Source: Bernardetia sp963719525 (GTDB taxonomy: Bacteria > Bacteroidota > Bacteroidia > Cytophagales > Bernardetiaceae). From it: 64,000 bases of DNA. Positions 10,051 to 18,221 of this stretch are shown here, piece by piece (the first letter of the stretch is position 1; each line of letters opens with the position of its first letter). The translations under genes were made by a program, and so were the position numbers. The stretch covers positions 868,001 to 932,000 of the forward strand of contig CAVRCG010000001.1 in the NCBI GenBank assembly GCA_963719525.1. The letters are read 5' to 3'. A model generated the notes under the pieces. That model searched no databases. It saw only the letters and a list, made by a program, of their open reading frames with translations, and was not told the DNA's origin.

Positions 10051-10080
10051 CAAAGGTAAAATTCTTTTTCTAAATAGCAA
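10051..10080 (-). promoter_or_regulatory. Promoter of the M16 protease gene
   Basis: Read on the minus strand, a TTG at 10080-10078 is followed after 19 bp by TACCTTTG (10058-10051). This matches the Bacteroidota -33/-7 consensus (TTG, about 19 bp, TAnnTTTG) in sequence and spacing. It leaves a leader of about 85-90 nt before the start at 9957. Confidence 0.65.
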
Positions 10081-10230
10081 CTACATATCAACTAAAAACT
10101 TAGTTAATTTTTGAAAAAGTAAAAGCTCGTCTTGTCATCAACACTACTATTACAAAAACTTGCTAAGGAACGCTAATTTAATAAATTTACATTTTCAAGC
10201 TACTGTTCGATAGGATAAGCTAGATATTTT

Positions 10231-10566
10231 TTAATTGAATTGTATTCTATCAAAATCTACTTCCGACTTATCGATTTTGATTCCTATCTCATAGTCTTCT
10301 AAATTTAATCTAACCACTACTTCAAGTCCATTTTTGTGCTTGTTTTCTCAATAAGTTGTTTTACAATAGTATAATCTGTAAATGGTGCATCTTGCACAGC
10401 TCTTTTTAAAGTCATAATGTCTATAACTATTTCCTCTACCTGCATCACAGACTATAATTATTTTGTCAGCCATAGAATAATTATGCATTCTATAATTATC
10501 CCACCACCATAAAATAGTATCACCAATAAAAGAGGTTGTTTTGTAACTTTTAGGTAAATTAATCAT
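10231..10566 (-). pseudogene. Degenerate ISAzo13-type transposase remnant (C-terminal part)
   Basis: The 72-codon open frame reads FIGDTILWWWDNY and then KIIIVCDAGRGNSYRHYDF, which matches the conserved WW and DGGGSN-like core of ISAzo13-family DDE transposases. After DFKK the similarity continues in two other frames of the same strand: KRAVQDAPFTDYTIVKQLI, then NGLEVVVRLNLEDYEIGIKI, ending at a stop at 10231-10233. The family's normal C-terminus (a TGL-x-V-x-x-R segment followed by a GIK segment) is thus recognisable across two frameshifts. The N-terminal catalytic part is missing. No terminal repeats are visible. The 5' end overlaps the last codons of the NADAR gene. Confidence 0.75.
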
Positions 10567-11050
10567 AGTTTTTTATACAACAAAAATGTAAATTTATTCC
10601 TTTTGCGTTCCTAATCAACTCTTCTCTAATTTTCATCAATATTTTTCCAAGTTTATTTTTTCCTTTGCCATCTTTTCCATCTCCCCAATAGTCATCATTA
10701 TTTGTATGTTTGACAAGAGTAGCATCTTGTGTAGATAGCAATAAGTCTTTTAATTCTTCGTGTTGGGTAAACTTTGCTTTTACAGCTTCGTACATAATAT
10801 TATCCTTCATATTATCCCAGTTTTTACGTATTTTAATCTTTCTAGTTCTTCCCATTTCTGCTGCTTTCATGGGACTTGATGCCTTTCTAATCTTATTTTC
10901 CTGTTCTGTTCCAGAAAATTTTTGAGCTTGAAAATAATGTTCAGAGGTTGCCCAAATTTTGCCTTTTAATTTGATTGGATATAAAGCAAAATTAGAAAAT
11001 TGTCCATAAGCATTACTTACACTATAAAAAAATATACTATCATTATCCAT
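10559..11050 (-). CDS. NADAR family protein (YbiA/RibX-like)
   Basis: A protein of 163 residues with the NADAR fold: FYSVSNAYGQFSNFA near the N-terminus, WATSEHYFQAQKF, and a C-terminal DDYWGDGKDGKGKNKLGKIL segment. NADAR proteins act as N-glycosidases: some hydrolyse early riboflavin intermediates and others remove ADP-ribose from DNA bases or NAD-derived products, so the substrate here is open. The ATG at 11050 gives the family start; the longer frame to 11230 would add about 60 unrelated residues. The last 16 residues (from RNAKGIN) run past the usual end into the transposase remnant and may be junction sequence. Confidence 0.85.
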   Translation of the reverse strand: MDNDSIFFYSVSNAYGQFSNFALYPIKLKGKIWATSEHYFQAQKFSGTEQENKIRKASSPMKAAEMGRTRKIKIRKNWDNMKDNIMYEAVKAKFTQHEELKDLLLSTQDATLVKHTNNDDYWGDGKDGKGKNKLGKILMKIREELIRNAKGINLHFCCIKNYD

Positions 11051-11081
11051 TTTTTGATAAATTAAGAGAAAAAAACTATTT

Positions 11082-11486
11082 ATGAAAATAACAGGAGAAA
11101 ACATATCACATACAGCAACAAGCGTAATAGAATTCATAAGTATAACACTTGAATTACATAATAAATTCCTTCTTTCTGATAGAAAACAATCTTTATTAGT
11201 AGAACGAGATGATGGTGTACATTTGCACATACTTGTTGGTTATATGGAAGGCATTTCTATAGAGTATATGGATAATAATGATAGAAAACTACCTTATTAT
11301 ATGACTTATAATAAAGAAAAAAGAGTATTGAAGAAGAAAACTGTTATCTTTTTTTACTTTGGTCATTACTCCGAAATAGACGCTTATCACTTAATCAATC
11401 TAGGAAAGGTTGTGAATATATTATCAGTTTTTTTTGAATACAAAACTATTGATTTTTATAATGGAGACTGGATTGAAGAAAAATAA
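11082..11486 (+). CDS. Hypothetical protein divergent from the NADAR gene
   Basis: A 134-residue protein I do not recognise. It is soluble-looking, with no signal peptide, a basic patch KEKRVLKKK near residue 82 and an aromatic C-terminal part (FFYFGHYSEIDAYHLINLG). It starts 31 bp from the NADAR start on the opposite strand, so the two genes probably share a control region. A strong hairpin terminator follows its stop. It could be a partner of the NADAR protein, but that is inferred from position only. Confidence 0.6.
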   Translation: MKITGENISHTATSVIEFISITLELHNKFLLSDRKQSLLVERDDGVHLHILVGYMEGISIEYMDNNDRKLPYYMTYNKEKRVLKKKTVIFFYFGHYSEIDAYHLINLGKVVNILSVFFEYKTIDFYNGDWIEEK

Positions 11487-11514
11487 TATTTTCGTAGCTA
11501 GTATTTCAAAAAAC

Positions 11515-11549
11515 AAAAAAGCATTGTTCAATACAAACAATGCTTTTTT
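11515..11549. terminator. Bidirectional rho-independent terminator
   Basis: The arm AAAAAAGCATTGTT pairs perfectly with AACAATGCTTTTTT around a 7-nt loop. It follows the 11082-11486 gene closely and has a T-run on both strands. Confidence 0.85.
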
Positions 11550-11693
11550 CAGTAAGGGGAAAGATAATACAGTCTTGAATTTCTTTGAAGTCAAACATAA
11601 ATAAATGTCTGTCTATACTTCTTTATAACCAAAAATTGATTTAATCACCCTCTAATTTTGAATTTTTTTATTAAAAAAATGTTAATCATAATG

Positions 11694-11756
11694 TATCACA
11701 GACATCCCTGTCTGTGCAAAAGTTCATAAAACCCTAACAGACAGGGATGTCTGTTT
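11694..11756. repeat. Paired inverted hairpins, GTAT type
   Basis: The 18-mer ACAGACATCCCTGTCTGT (11698-11715) recurs exactly as its reverse complement at 11737-11754, 21 bp away. Each copy is itself a hairpin: stem ACAGACA with TGTCTGT around a TCCC or GGGA loop. The left copy is preceded by GTATC. It lies at the 3' end of the heptosyltransferase-like gene. Related elements are at 33439-33508 and 33940-33963. Confidence 0.8.
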
Positions 11757-12838
11757 TACAAAATTTCTTTTACTATTTCTAAAATCTGTTCTGTTTGTAT
11801 AGCTTCTGCACACTCAAAATGACCTTTCGGACAAGCCTTATATCCATGCAAACCACACGGACGACAATCTAATTTTTTCTCCGTTTCGATAATAAATGAT
11901 TTGTCAGAAAGAGGAGTAAATCCAAAAGCAGGAACAGTCGAACAAAAAACGGCACAAATAGGCGCATTGACAGAAGAAGCCAAATGCAAAGGTGCAGAAT
12001 CATTTGCCAAGACAAGTTTTGAGTGTTCCATTAAGGCTGCTGACTGCATTAAAGAAAGTTTTCCTGCTAAATTCTCTATTCTAAATTCTACTTTGAATTT
12101 TAAATTATTTTGATTTACTTCTTTTAATTTTGTTTCTATTGTATCAATAATCTTTTGACAATTTTCCGAATCTGACGGCGCACCTAATAAATAAATGGTA
12201 AAGTTTTGAGGTAAAATTTTATTATTTTCTCTATTTAAAAGTAACTTTTCTATAAAATCAATCCATTTATGAAGTGGAAATTGCTTAGTAAACCAAACCG
12301 AAGTAGGGGCAATACAAATAAAATTGGTTGTAATAAATTCTTTTACTTTTTCTTTATCATTTTTAGATGGATATAATTTTGGCTTCGATATTTCATTTAT
12401 AACATTAATTCCTATACTCTCTAAAACTTTACTATTTCGCTCTATTTCGTGAGGAGAATCTATGTCTGTTGTAATTACATGTTCGTAAGTGTGTGTAAAA
12501 GCAAAAGAGAAAGGATTTTTTTTGAATCCTGCTTTTATCTTTGCGTTTGAAAAAGCTGTTAAAAGTCCTGTTGCTCCAAAACGTTGTAAGTTCAGAACGG
12601 CATCGTAAGACGAGCTTCTGACCTTTTTTAGTAGCTTAAAAAGACTCTTGTATTTATTTTTTTTGTCCCAAATCAAAACTTCATTCAATAAAGGGTGTTC
12701 TTGAAGTAAATTCTCGTTTCCTTTTCTAAGTAAAAAATCAATCTTTGCAAAAGGATATTTTTTATAGACAGACTCTATCAGCGAAGTAGCCAAAATTACA
12801 TCGCCTATAAAAGCTGTTTGTATTAGTAGAATTTTCAT
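11756..12838 (-). CDS. Glycosyltransferase family 9 protein (heptosyltransferase-like)
   Basis: A 360-residue GT-B enzyme of the lipopolysaccharide heptosyltransferase family, expected to add a sugar to the lipid A core or a related envelope glycan at the inner face of the membrane. It shows the start MKILLIQTAFIGDVILATSLIESV, APTSVWFTKQFPLHKW in the middle, and the nucleotide-sugar region LVLANDSAPLHLASSVNAP near residue 290. The C-terminal cysteines (DCRPCGLHGYKACPKGHFEC) match many Bacteroidota members. The ATG at 12838 is preferred over 12862 because the family begins at MKILLIQ. Whether the donor is ADP-heptose cannot be told from sequence. Confidence 0.9.
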   Translation of the reverse strand: MKILLIQTAFIGDVILATSLIESVYKKYPFAKIDFLLRKGNENLLQEHPLLNEVLIWDKKNKYKSLFKLLKKVRSSSYDAVLNLQRFGATGLLTAFSNAKIKAGFKKNPFSFAFTHTYEHVITTDIDSPHEIERNSKVLESIGINVINEISKPKLYPSKNDKEKVKEFITTNFICIAPTSVWFTKQFPLHKWIDFIEKLLLNRENNKILPQNFTIYLLGAPSDSENCQKIIDTIETKLKEVNQNNLKFKVEFRIENLAGKLSLMQSAALMEHSKLVLANDSAPLHLASSVNAPICAVFCSTVPAFGFTPLSDKSFIIETEKKLDCRPCGLHGYKACPKGHFECAEAIQTEQILEIVKEIL

Positions 12839-12851
12839 TATATTTTCAGAA

Positions 12852-12915
12852 GTAGCTGACACTTTCCAAGTGTCAGAAATACATTTTAAAACGACAGTTG
12901 TAAACTGTCGGCTAC
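12852..12915. repeat. REPIN-like pair of inverted hairpins flanked by GTAG
   Basis: The left unit is GTAG followed by the stem CTGACACTT with AAGTGTCAG around a TCC loop (12856-12876). The right unit is an inverted relative, CGACAGTT with AACTGTCG around GTA (12892-12910), closed by CTAC. The two lie between the divergent heptosyltransferase and M61 genes. The same design recurs at 41156-41221 with compensatory stem changes. Confidence 0.8.
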
Positions 12916-12959
12916 ATTTTTTTCAAATTTACTCTATTCTCTTCAATATAAATCATAAA

Positions 12960-14741
12960 ATGTTAGATTATAAAATTTCATACACACAACCACATCATCA
13001 TTTCATAGACTTAGAACTTACCATAAATAACGTCGATGACATATTAGAAAAAGAACTTTCTCTTCAACTTCCTTCGTGGCGACCGGGGCGTTATACGCTT
13101 CAAAATTTTGCCAAAAATATAGCCAAATTTAATGTTTTTGATGAAAATGATAAACCATTAGAATTTTCAAAATCGTCTAAAGATAATTGGAAAGTAAAAA
13201 CTAATGGCGCAAAAACCGTGAAAGTTCGTTATACGTATTATGCCAATCAAATGGATGCAGGTGGTTGTTATGTTGATGAAAAACAGATTTATTTGAATTT
13301 TATTTGTTGCTGTTTGGAAGTCAAAAATCGTCCTGATTCTATGTATAGAATGCATGTTGAGATGCCTTCTATGTATAAAATTGCTTGTGCTTTAGAACAA
13401 AAAACAGAGAAAACGGAAGGTAAGGACAAACACTTTTTGATGGCTGAAAACTTTTTTCATCTTGCCGATTCTCCTTTAATTGCTTCTGATACGCTAAAAC
13501 ATAAAAGCTATAAAGTAGATAATTCGGAAGCTAATTTTCACATTTGGATTCAAGGAGATTGGAATATTGATTTTGATAAAGCAGCCGAAGAGTTTCAGAA
13601 ATTCACGCAAGATCAAATTGCTCTTTTCAAAGATTTTCCAAGTACGGATTATCATTTTATGTTCCAGATTTTGCCGTATTCAAAATACCACGGTGTAGAA
13701 CATTGCCATTCTACTGTTATTACGTTAGGTGCAGATTATGATATGGACGGCGTAGCTCGTTACAATGACTTTTTGGGAATTAGTTCTCATGAGCTTTTTC
13801 ACTTTTGGAATATTATGCGTATTCGTCCGAAAGAACTTATGCCTTATGATTTATCTAAGGAAACCTATTTCAAAACTGGTTTTGTAGCCGAAGGATTGAC
13901 CACTTATTATGGCGATTATATTTTATGTAGAAGCGGCGTTTGGACACAAGAATATTATCTAAAAGATTTTGAAAATCTACTAAAAAGACATTTTCATAAC
14001 AATGGAAGACTTAATCTTTCTGTTGCTGATTCGTCGTATGATTTGTGGCTTGATGGCTATGAATTGGGGATTCCGAACCGAAAATCTTCCATTTATGTAG
14101 AAGGTGCTATGGCTGCTTTTATTTTGGATATGAAAATCCGAAAGTCTAGCAACAACGAAAAATCATTGGATAATGTAATGATTAAGATGTGGGAAGATTT
14201 CGGTAAAGTAGGAATTGGATATACGTTAGAAGATTATCATAATGTTGTAGATTCTGTCGCAGGTCAGCATATAAAAGATTATTTTGAGAAGTGTATTTAT
14301 TCTCCAAATGCGTTAGATAAATATCTAAAAGAAGCCTTTGATTATATCGGAGTTGAGAAAGAATTTGTTCATAACGAAAACGAAATTGAACGAAGATTAG
14401 GCTTAAAAACCGTCTTTCAAACCAATGGAGTGAATAATGGATATTTTGTAGTCGGTTATTCTCCAACGAGCGAAGTAGCAAAATGTATGACTGTAAACGA
14501 TGAGATTGTAGCGATTGATTCCTATAAATTAGATGCAATCAATCCACATACAATTTTGAAAAAAGCTGTTACGGAAGGAAAACAAGAGATTGAAATTTCA
14601 TTTTTTAGAGATAATCAATTACATACTATCAAGACAAAATACGACGAAAATCAATATCCAAATGTAAAATTGACTGTGAAGGAAGATGCAAGTGATGAGC
14701 AGAAGGAGAATTTGAAAAAATGGCTTGCGCCTTTGGTTTAA
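12960..14741 (+). CDS. M61 family metallopeptidase with PDZ domain (glycyl aminopeptidase-like)
   Basis: A zinc peptidase of 593 residues. The N-terminal beta-rich domain has SLQLPSWRPGRY, typical of M61. The zinc motif HELFH lies near residue 277 within SSHELFHFWNIMRIRP, and the third ligand Glu is in FVAEGLTTYYGDY near residue 310. A PDZ domain occupies about 485-570 (NGYFVVGYSPTSEVAKC). No signal peptide is visible, so it is probably cytoplasmic. The ATG at 12960 starts at MLDYKISY, which fits the family; the frame further upstream overlaps the hairpin pair and is not credible. Confidence 0.92.
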   Translation: MLDYKISYTQPHHHFIDLELTINNVDDILEKELSLQLPSWRPGRYTLQNFAKNIAKFNVFDENDKPLEFSKSSKDNWKVKTNGAKTVKVRYTYYANQMDAGGCYVDEKQIYLNFICCCLEVKNRPDSMYRMHVEMPSMYKIACALEQKTEKTEGKDKHFLMAENFFHLADSPLIASDTLKHKSYKVDNSEANFHIWIQGDWNIDFDKAAEEFQKFTQDQIALFKDFPSTDYHFMFQILPYSKYHGVEHCHSTVITLGADYDMDGVARYNDFLGISSHELFHFWNIMRIRPKELMPYDLSKETYFKTGFVAEGLTTYYGDYILCRSGVWTQEYYLKDFENLLKRHFHNNGRLNLSVADSSYDLWLDGYELGIPNRKSSIYVEGAMAAFILDMKIRKSSNNEKSLDNVMIKMWEDFGKVGIGYTLEDYHNVVDSVAGQHIKDYFEKCIYSPNALDKYLKEAFDYIGVEKEFVHNENEIERRLGLKTVFQTNGVNNGYFVVGYSPTSEVAKCMTVNDEIVAIDSYKLDAINPHTILKKAVTEGKQEIEISFFRDNQLHTIKTKYDENQYPNVKLTVKEDASDEQKENLKKWLAPLV

Positions 14742-14743
14742 GT

Positions 14744-14785
14744 TTTGAAACTCTAAGAATTACTGAAAATTCTTAGGGTTTCAAA
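14744..14785. terminator. Hairpin after the M61 gene, CTGA-loop type
   Basis: A stem of about 17 bp with one mismatch runs from TTTGAAAC to GTTTCAAA around an ACTGA loop, 3 bp after the stop codon. It probably ends the M61 transcript. The central 34 nt share length, loop and ends (AAAC/GTTT) with the hairpin between kdpA and kdpB (35714-35747), although the stems differ. Confidence 0.65.
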
Positions 14786-14820
14786 TTTAAAATAGATAAA
14801 AAAATTAGCTACAACATTAG

Positions 14821-14923
14821 ATATGAGTGACATTCTGAAATAGAAAGATTGCTACCAAATTTTATTCTGTGCAATCGTCTTTTTCCCATAAAATAGGGTT
14901 TGCAAACCCTATTTTATGGAAAA
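14821..14923. repeat. 103-bp dispersed repeat, copy A, with 34-bp palindrome
   Basis: A 103-bp segment matched at 96 of 103 positions without gaps by copy B at 43268-43370. Its 3' third is a perfect 34-bp palindrome (CCATAAAATAGGGTTT and its complement around GC). In both places it follows a plus-strand gene. The T-rich left and A-rich right flanks would also make the palindrome act as a terminator. Confidence 0.85.
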
Positions 14924-15170
14924 TGTAACCTATTATTTTGTTGAAAACAAGTTTATATGCAGAAATCGGAAAATGTCATTCATATTGACATTCATATTAA
15001 TTAGAGTGTTTACTCTTTTCAGAAAAGCTGAAATTCATTATACTTTTGGTGGATATTCAGATAATTTCTTTGAAATTCTTGCAAGTAGTATTGCATTGAT
15101 TACAATCGGTTTATTGTTTACTTACCTCAAAACTTGGAAACACAGTACAAACAAAAATGAGAGAGTTTGA
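14916..15170 (+). CDS. Small putative membrane protein
   Basis: A frame of 84 codons with two hydrophobic segments (SFILTFILIRVFTLF and ILASSIALITIGLLFTYL), as in a two-helix membrane protein, ending in a basic tail. The first ATG lies inside repeat copy A; the ATG at 14973 (MSFILTF) would avoid that overlap. I recognise no family, and a chance frame is possible. Confidence 0.35.
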   Translation: MENVTYYFVENKFICRNRKMSFILTFILIRVFTLFRKAEIHYTFGGYSDNFFEILASSIALITIGLLFTYLKTWKHSTNKNERV

Positions 15171-15242
15171 GAAAGCGACTCACAACCTTATCATAAAAAT
15201 AGAATACTACTAAAATTTGACTTTCTAACGAAATCAAAATCA

Positions 15243-15308
15243 TTTACCGTAGAGTAGTGAAATAAAATATTTTAATTATCTTTACTAAAATCAATTTGTT
15301 TACCGTAG
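15243..15308 (+). promoter_or_regulatory. Direct repeat upstream of abiEi, possible operator
   Basis: TTTACCGTAG occurs twice, at 15243-15252 and 15299-15308, just before the antitoxin gene. Between them TCAATTTG (15291-15298) is one mismatch from the TAnnTTTG -7 box. AbiEi antitoxins are known to repress their own promoter, so this pair is a reasonable binding-site candidate. Confidence 0.35.
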
Positions 15309-15328
15309 CTTAAATGAAGGTTGTGAAG

Positions 15329-15913
15329 ATGAATACTACTACATTAAAAGATTTGTACGAAGGTAAATCCATTATCACTACAAAAGAATTAATAGAAAAA
15401 GGCTATTCTCATTATTTTATTAAGAAAATGCAGCAAGAGAATTACTTATCTAAACTAAAACGAGGCATTTATTCTATCAATTTAACTACAGAAAGTCAGT
15501 ATTCTGAAATAAAAGCTATCGTTCCGAATGGCATCTTGTGTTTATTAGGTGCTGCATACATACACCAACTGACTACTTTTATTCCTAAAGATTACCAATT
15601 AGCTATTTCTAATAAGTCAAAAATAGTTCTGCCAACTTATCCCTCCATAAAGCTGTATTATTGGAGCAAAAAAAGATTAGAAACAGGAATTATAGAGAAA
15701 GAAATAGAAGGCGTAACAATGAAAATATATGATGTGGAAAAAACAGTATGCGACATAATCAGATATAGAAATAAGATTGGTTTGGATACTGTAAAAGAAA
15801 TTTTAAAATCCTATTTAAAGTTGAAGGACAAAAATTTGTCTGTCTTAAATCAATACGCTAAAAAACTAGGAAATTCTAAACTCATTACTACTTATGTTTC
15901 CATTTTAATTTAA
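15329..15913 (+). CDS. AbiEi-type antitoxin (type IV toxin-antitoxin system)
   Basis: About 194 residues. The N-terminal winged-helix-like domain (TTKELIEKGYSHYFIKKMQQENYLSKLKRGIY) binds DNA in AbiEi antitoxins. The C-terminal part (ILCLLGAAYIHQLTTFIP, EGVTMKIYDVEKTVCDIIRYRNKIG) is the AbiEi_4-like region that counteracts the toxin. The ATG at 15329 is chosen; a start at 15314 would add five residues. The toxin gene begins 6 bp downstream, a normal operon layout. The antitoxin frame is intact although its partner is disrupted. Confidence 0.85.
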   Translation: MNTTTLKDLYEGKSIITTKELIEKGYSHYFIKKMQQENYLSKLKRGIYSINLTTESQYSEIKAIVPNGILCLLGAAYIHQLTTFIPKDYQLAISNKSKIVLPTYPSIKLYYWSKKRLETGIIEKEIEGVTMKIYDVEKTVCDIIRYRNKIGLDTVKEILKSYLKLKDKNLSVLNQYAKKLGNSKLITTYVSILI

Positions 15914-15919
15914 GAAATT

Positions 15920-16773
15920 ATGGCAAAAAATGTTATTCATTCTATCCAGCAGCGTCTTTTAGCTATTAGTAGAAGTAATAGAATAAATCATCAGCAGACG
16001 CTTACACTTTATTTCATTGAACGTTTCTTGTATAGAATTTCCATTTCTGATTACAAAGATAAGTTTATTTTAAAAGGTGGAATGTTTTTGTATTCCAAAA
16101 CAGATAACCTCAATCGTCCAACAAAAGATATAGATTTGTTAGCACAAGAATATGAAACAGAAAAAAATGAAATACAAGAGAAATTTGAAGCTATTGCTAA
16201 ATTAGAATATGAATCTGATGGCGTATTATTCGACTCAACAAACATACAAATAAGTGAATTAGAAAAGCAAGACAAATATTCTGGGTAGAGAGTTCTGATA
16301 AATGCGACACTAGGCAATATCAAGCAAAGAGTACAAATTGATATAGGATATGGAGATATTATTACACCTTCGTATGAAGAAGTTGTTTTGCCTATACTAT
16401 TAGATGACTTAGAAACTCCTATTTTACAAGGCTATACGATAGAAACTGTAGTAGCCGAAAAGTTTCAAGCGATGATTGATCTGGCTGAGTTTAATAGCCG
16501 AACAAAAGATTTTTATGACGTTTACAAACTTTTAGTAGACAAGAATTGTAATGGAAAAACACTTCAAAAAGCAATCAAGAATACATTTGAAAAGCGCACC
16601 ACCTCTTATCAAGAAAACCACATTTTCTTTTCTAATGATTTTAACCCTATCGTATAAACTGGAATAGTTTCTTAAAACAGAACAATTTAGAAGAAAAATC
16701 CAGTTTTAAAGAAGTAATGCAGTTTTTACAAGAAACTTTGAAGCCATTTTATGAAAACTTAAAAAGAAAATGA
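15920..16773 (+). pseudogene. Broken AbiEii-type nucleotidyltransferase toxin
   Basis: AbiEii toxins are nucleotidyltransferases of the DUF1814 family. The N-terminal part has the catalytic region FILKGGMFLYSK and RPTKDIDLLA. An in-frame TAG at 16286-16288 interrupts the segment KYSG/RVLINATLGN. The same frame then continues through VQIDIGYGD and ETVVAEKFQAMIDLAEFNSRTKDFYDVY, both typical of the family, to a stop at 16655-16657. The last 40 or so codons (NWNSFLKQNNLEEKSSFKEV) lie in another frame, ending at 16773. So there is one nonsense mutation and one single-base loss. The toxin should be inactive unless the N-terminal fragment keeps some activity. Confidence 0.85.
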
Positions 16774-16869
16774 GTTTATACAAATGACCTTAATAGCAAC
16801 AATAAGCGAATTATGTAGTTGATATTTATTATCGTTTTATCTTCACAAATTAAAAAAAATAACAAGACC

Positions 16870-17559
16870 ATGAAAAAAATACTATTCGTTATCACTTCGC
16901 ACAAAGAACTCCTCAATACAGAAACTACGACAGGTTTATGGATTGGAGAATTTACTGACCCTTATTACGAATTCATTGATGCAGGACATTTGGTTACGCT
17001 TGCAAGTCCGAAAGGAGGACAGCCACCGATTGATCCAACAAGCGAACTAACTAAAAATATTACCAGTTCGAACAGAAGATTTCAAGATGATAAGGCTGCT
17101 CAAAATGCTTTGATGACTACTGTTCCTTTATCCGAACTGTCGGCTAGTAATTATGATGCTGTTTTTTATCCTGGTGGTCATGGGCCTATATTTGATTTGG
17201 CTTCTGATGAAACAAGTGGAAAGTTAATTTTAGAATTTTTGGAAGCTGGAAAGCCAGTTGCTTCTGTTTGTCATGGGCCTGCTGCACTCATAAAAGCTGC
17301 CGAACTTGACCCTTCTATTTTGAAAGGAAAACGAGTAACAGGTTTTTCGAATGCTGAAGAAAAATTAGTGCTGAAAATGGATAATATTCCCTACACATTA
17401 GAAGACCGTTTGAAGGAATTGGGAGCAGATTATAGCAGTGCAACTGTTCCATTTACTTCTCATGTAGAAGTTGATGGTTTGCTCATTTCTGGTCAGAACC
17501 CACTATCGGCTGCACCAACTGCAAAGGCTTTGATAGAGTTTTGGGGAAAGAAAGCATAA
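16870..17559 (+). CDS. DJ-1/PfpI family protein (Hsp31-like)
   Basis: A 229-residue member of the class I glutamine amidotransferase-like superfamily. Relatives act as glyoxalases, deglycase-like enzymes or holding chaperones in the cytoplasm. The nucleophile elbow is ASVCHGPAALIKA near residue 138 (catalytic Cys), with an acidic partner in WIGEFTDPYYEF near residue 26 and the strand DAVFYPGGHGPIFDL. The ATG at 16870 begins MKKILFVITSHKE, as in the family; the longer frame from 16819 has no matching sequence. It stands alone between the dead toxin gene and an ankyrin-like gene. Confidence 0.9.
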   Translation: MKKILFVITSHKELLNTETTTGLWIGEFTDPYYEFIDAGHLVTLASPKGGQPPIDPTSELTKNITSSNRRFQDDKAAQNALMTTVPLSELSASNYDAVFYPGGHGPIFDLASDETSGKLILEFLEAGKPVASVCHGPAALIKAAELDPSILKGKRVTGFSNAEEKLVLKMDNIPYTLEDRLKELGADYSSATVPFTSHVEVDGLLISGQNPLSAAPTAKALIEFWGKKA

Positions 17560-17727
17560 CTGATATTTGCTACAAGATTCTGTTATGGGGTTTCAGAAGC
17601 TTCATGAAGAATGTAAAAACTTTGTCAGTAGTTCTTTTGGTAATCCAAAATAACTCTGGCAATAGTTTAAGTTTATTTTTCCCTTTTTATTAACAGAAGA
17701 ACTTTATTTAACTGATTCACTAATCAA

Positions 17728-17735
17728 TAGATTTG
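17728..17735 (+). promoter_or_regulatory. Candidate -7 box before the ankyrin-like gene
   Basis: TAGATTTG fits TAnnTTTG and lies 22 bp before the ATG at 17758, which would give a very short leader. The -33 element is not clear. Confidence 0.35.
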
Positions 17736-17757
17736 CACTTATTTAAAAATACAGACG

Positions 17758-18216
17758 ATGACAAACTTACAAATAACTCGTGTACACCTCAAAAATGCTG
17801 TTGATAATAAAGATTGGGATTTGTTGGATAAATTATTAGAAATTGATAACTCTAAAATAAATGATGCTTCTATTTATACAGATACATGGGGAGAATGGTG
17901 GGGGCTGCTTGTAGAGTGTATTCGTCATGAATACGTAGATGGAGTGAAAATTCTACTCAAACATGGTGTAAAGAGAAAAAAAGGAAATTGGGGAGATTGT
18001 ATTTCTTATTCTCCTTTAGAAGAAGCTAAAATGAAGGAAAACAAAGAAATTATTAGTTTATTGAAGCACAAAGAAAAACCTACTTATAGTAGAAAAACAG
18101 AGCCTAAAATTCCACTTTTGACCACAAAAGACGAAATAGTAAACCAACAGGGTAAAATAAGAGATGGATCAGGATTGGCTTTTCCATTAGAAGGAATAAA
18201 ACATACAGAAGAATGA
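17758..18216 (+). CDS. Ankyrin-repeat-like protein
   Basis: A 152-residue protein. Residues about 8-110 form helix pairs resembling two or three degenerate ankyrin repeats: LKNAVDNKDWDLLDKLLE, then LLVECIRHEYVDGVKILLKHGV, then PLEEAKMKENKEIISLLK. The last 40 residues are polar and probably flexible. No enzyme motif or signal peptide is present, so a protein-binding role is the most that can be said. It is convergent with yggS, with only 5 bp between the stops. Confidence 0.65.
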   Translation: MTNLQITRVHLKNAVDNKDWDLLDKLLEIDNSKINDASIYTDTWGEWWGLLVECIRHEYVDGVKILLKHGVKRKKGNWGDCISYSPLEEAKMKENKEIISLLKHKEKPTYSRKTEPKIPLLTTKDEIVNQQGKIRDGSGLAFPLEGIKHTEE

Positions 18217-18221
18217 TTATT

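Noticed and set aside
12870..12959. Upstream extension of the M61 peptidase by 30 codons
   Set aside because: It overlaps the hairpin pair, has no family match, and the ATG at 12960 gives the normal N-terminus.
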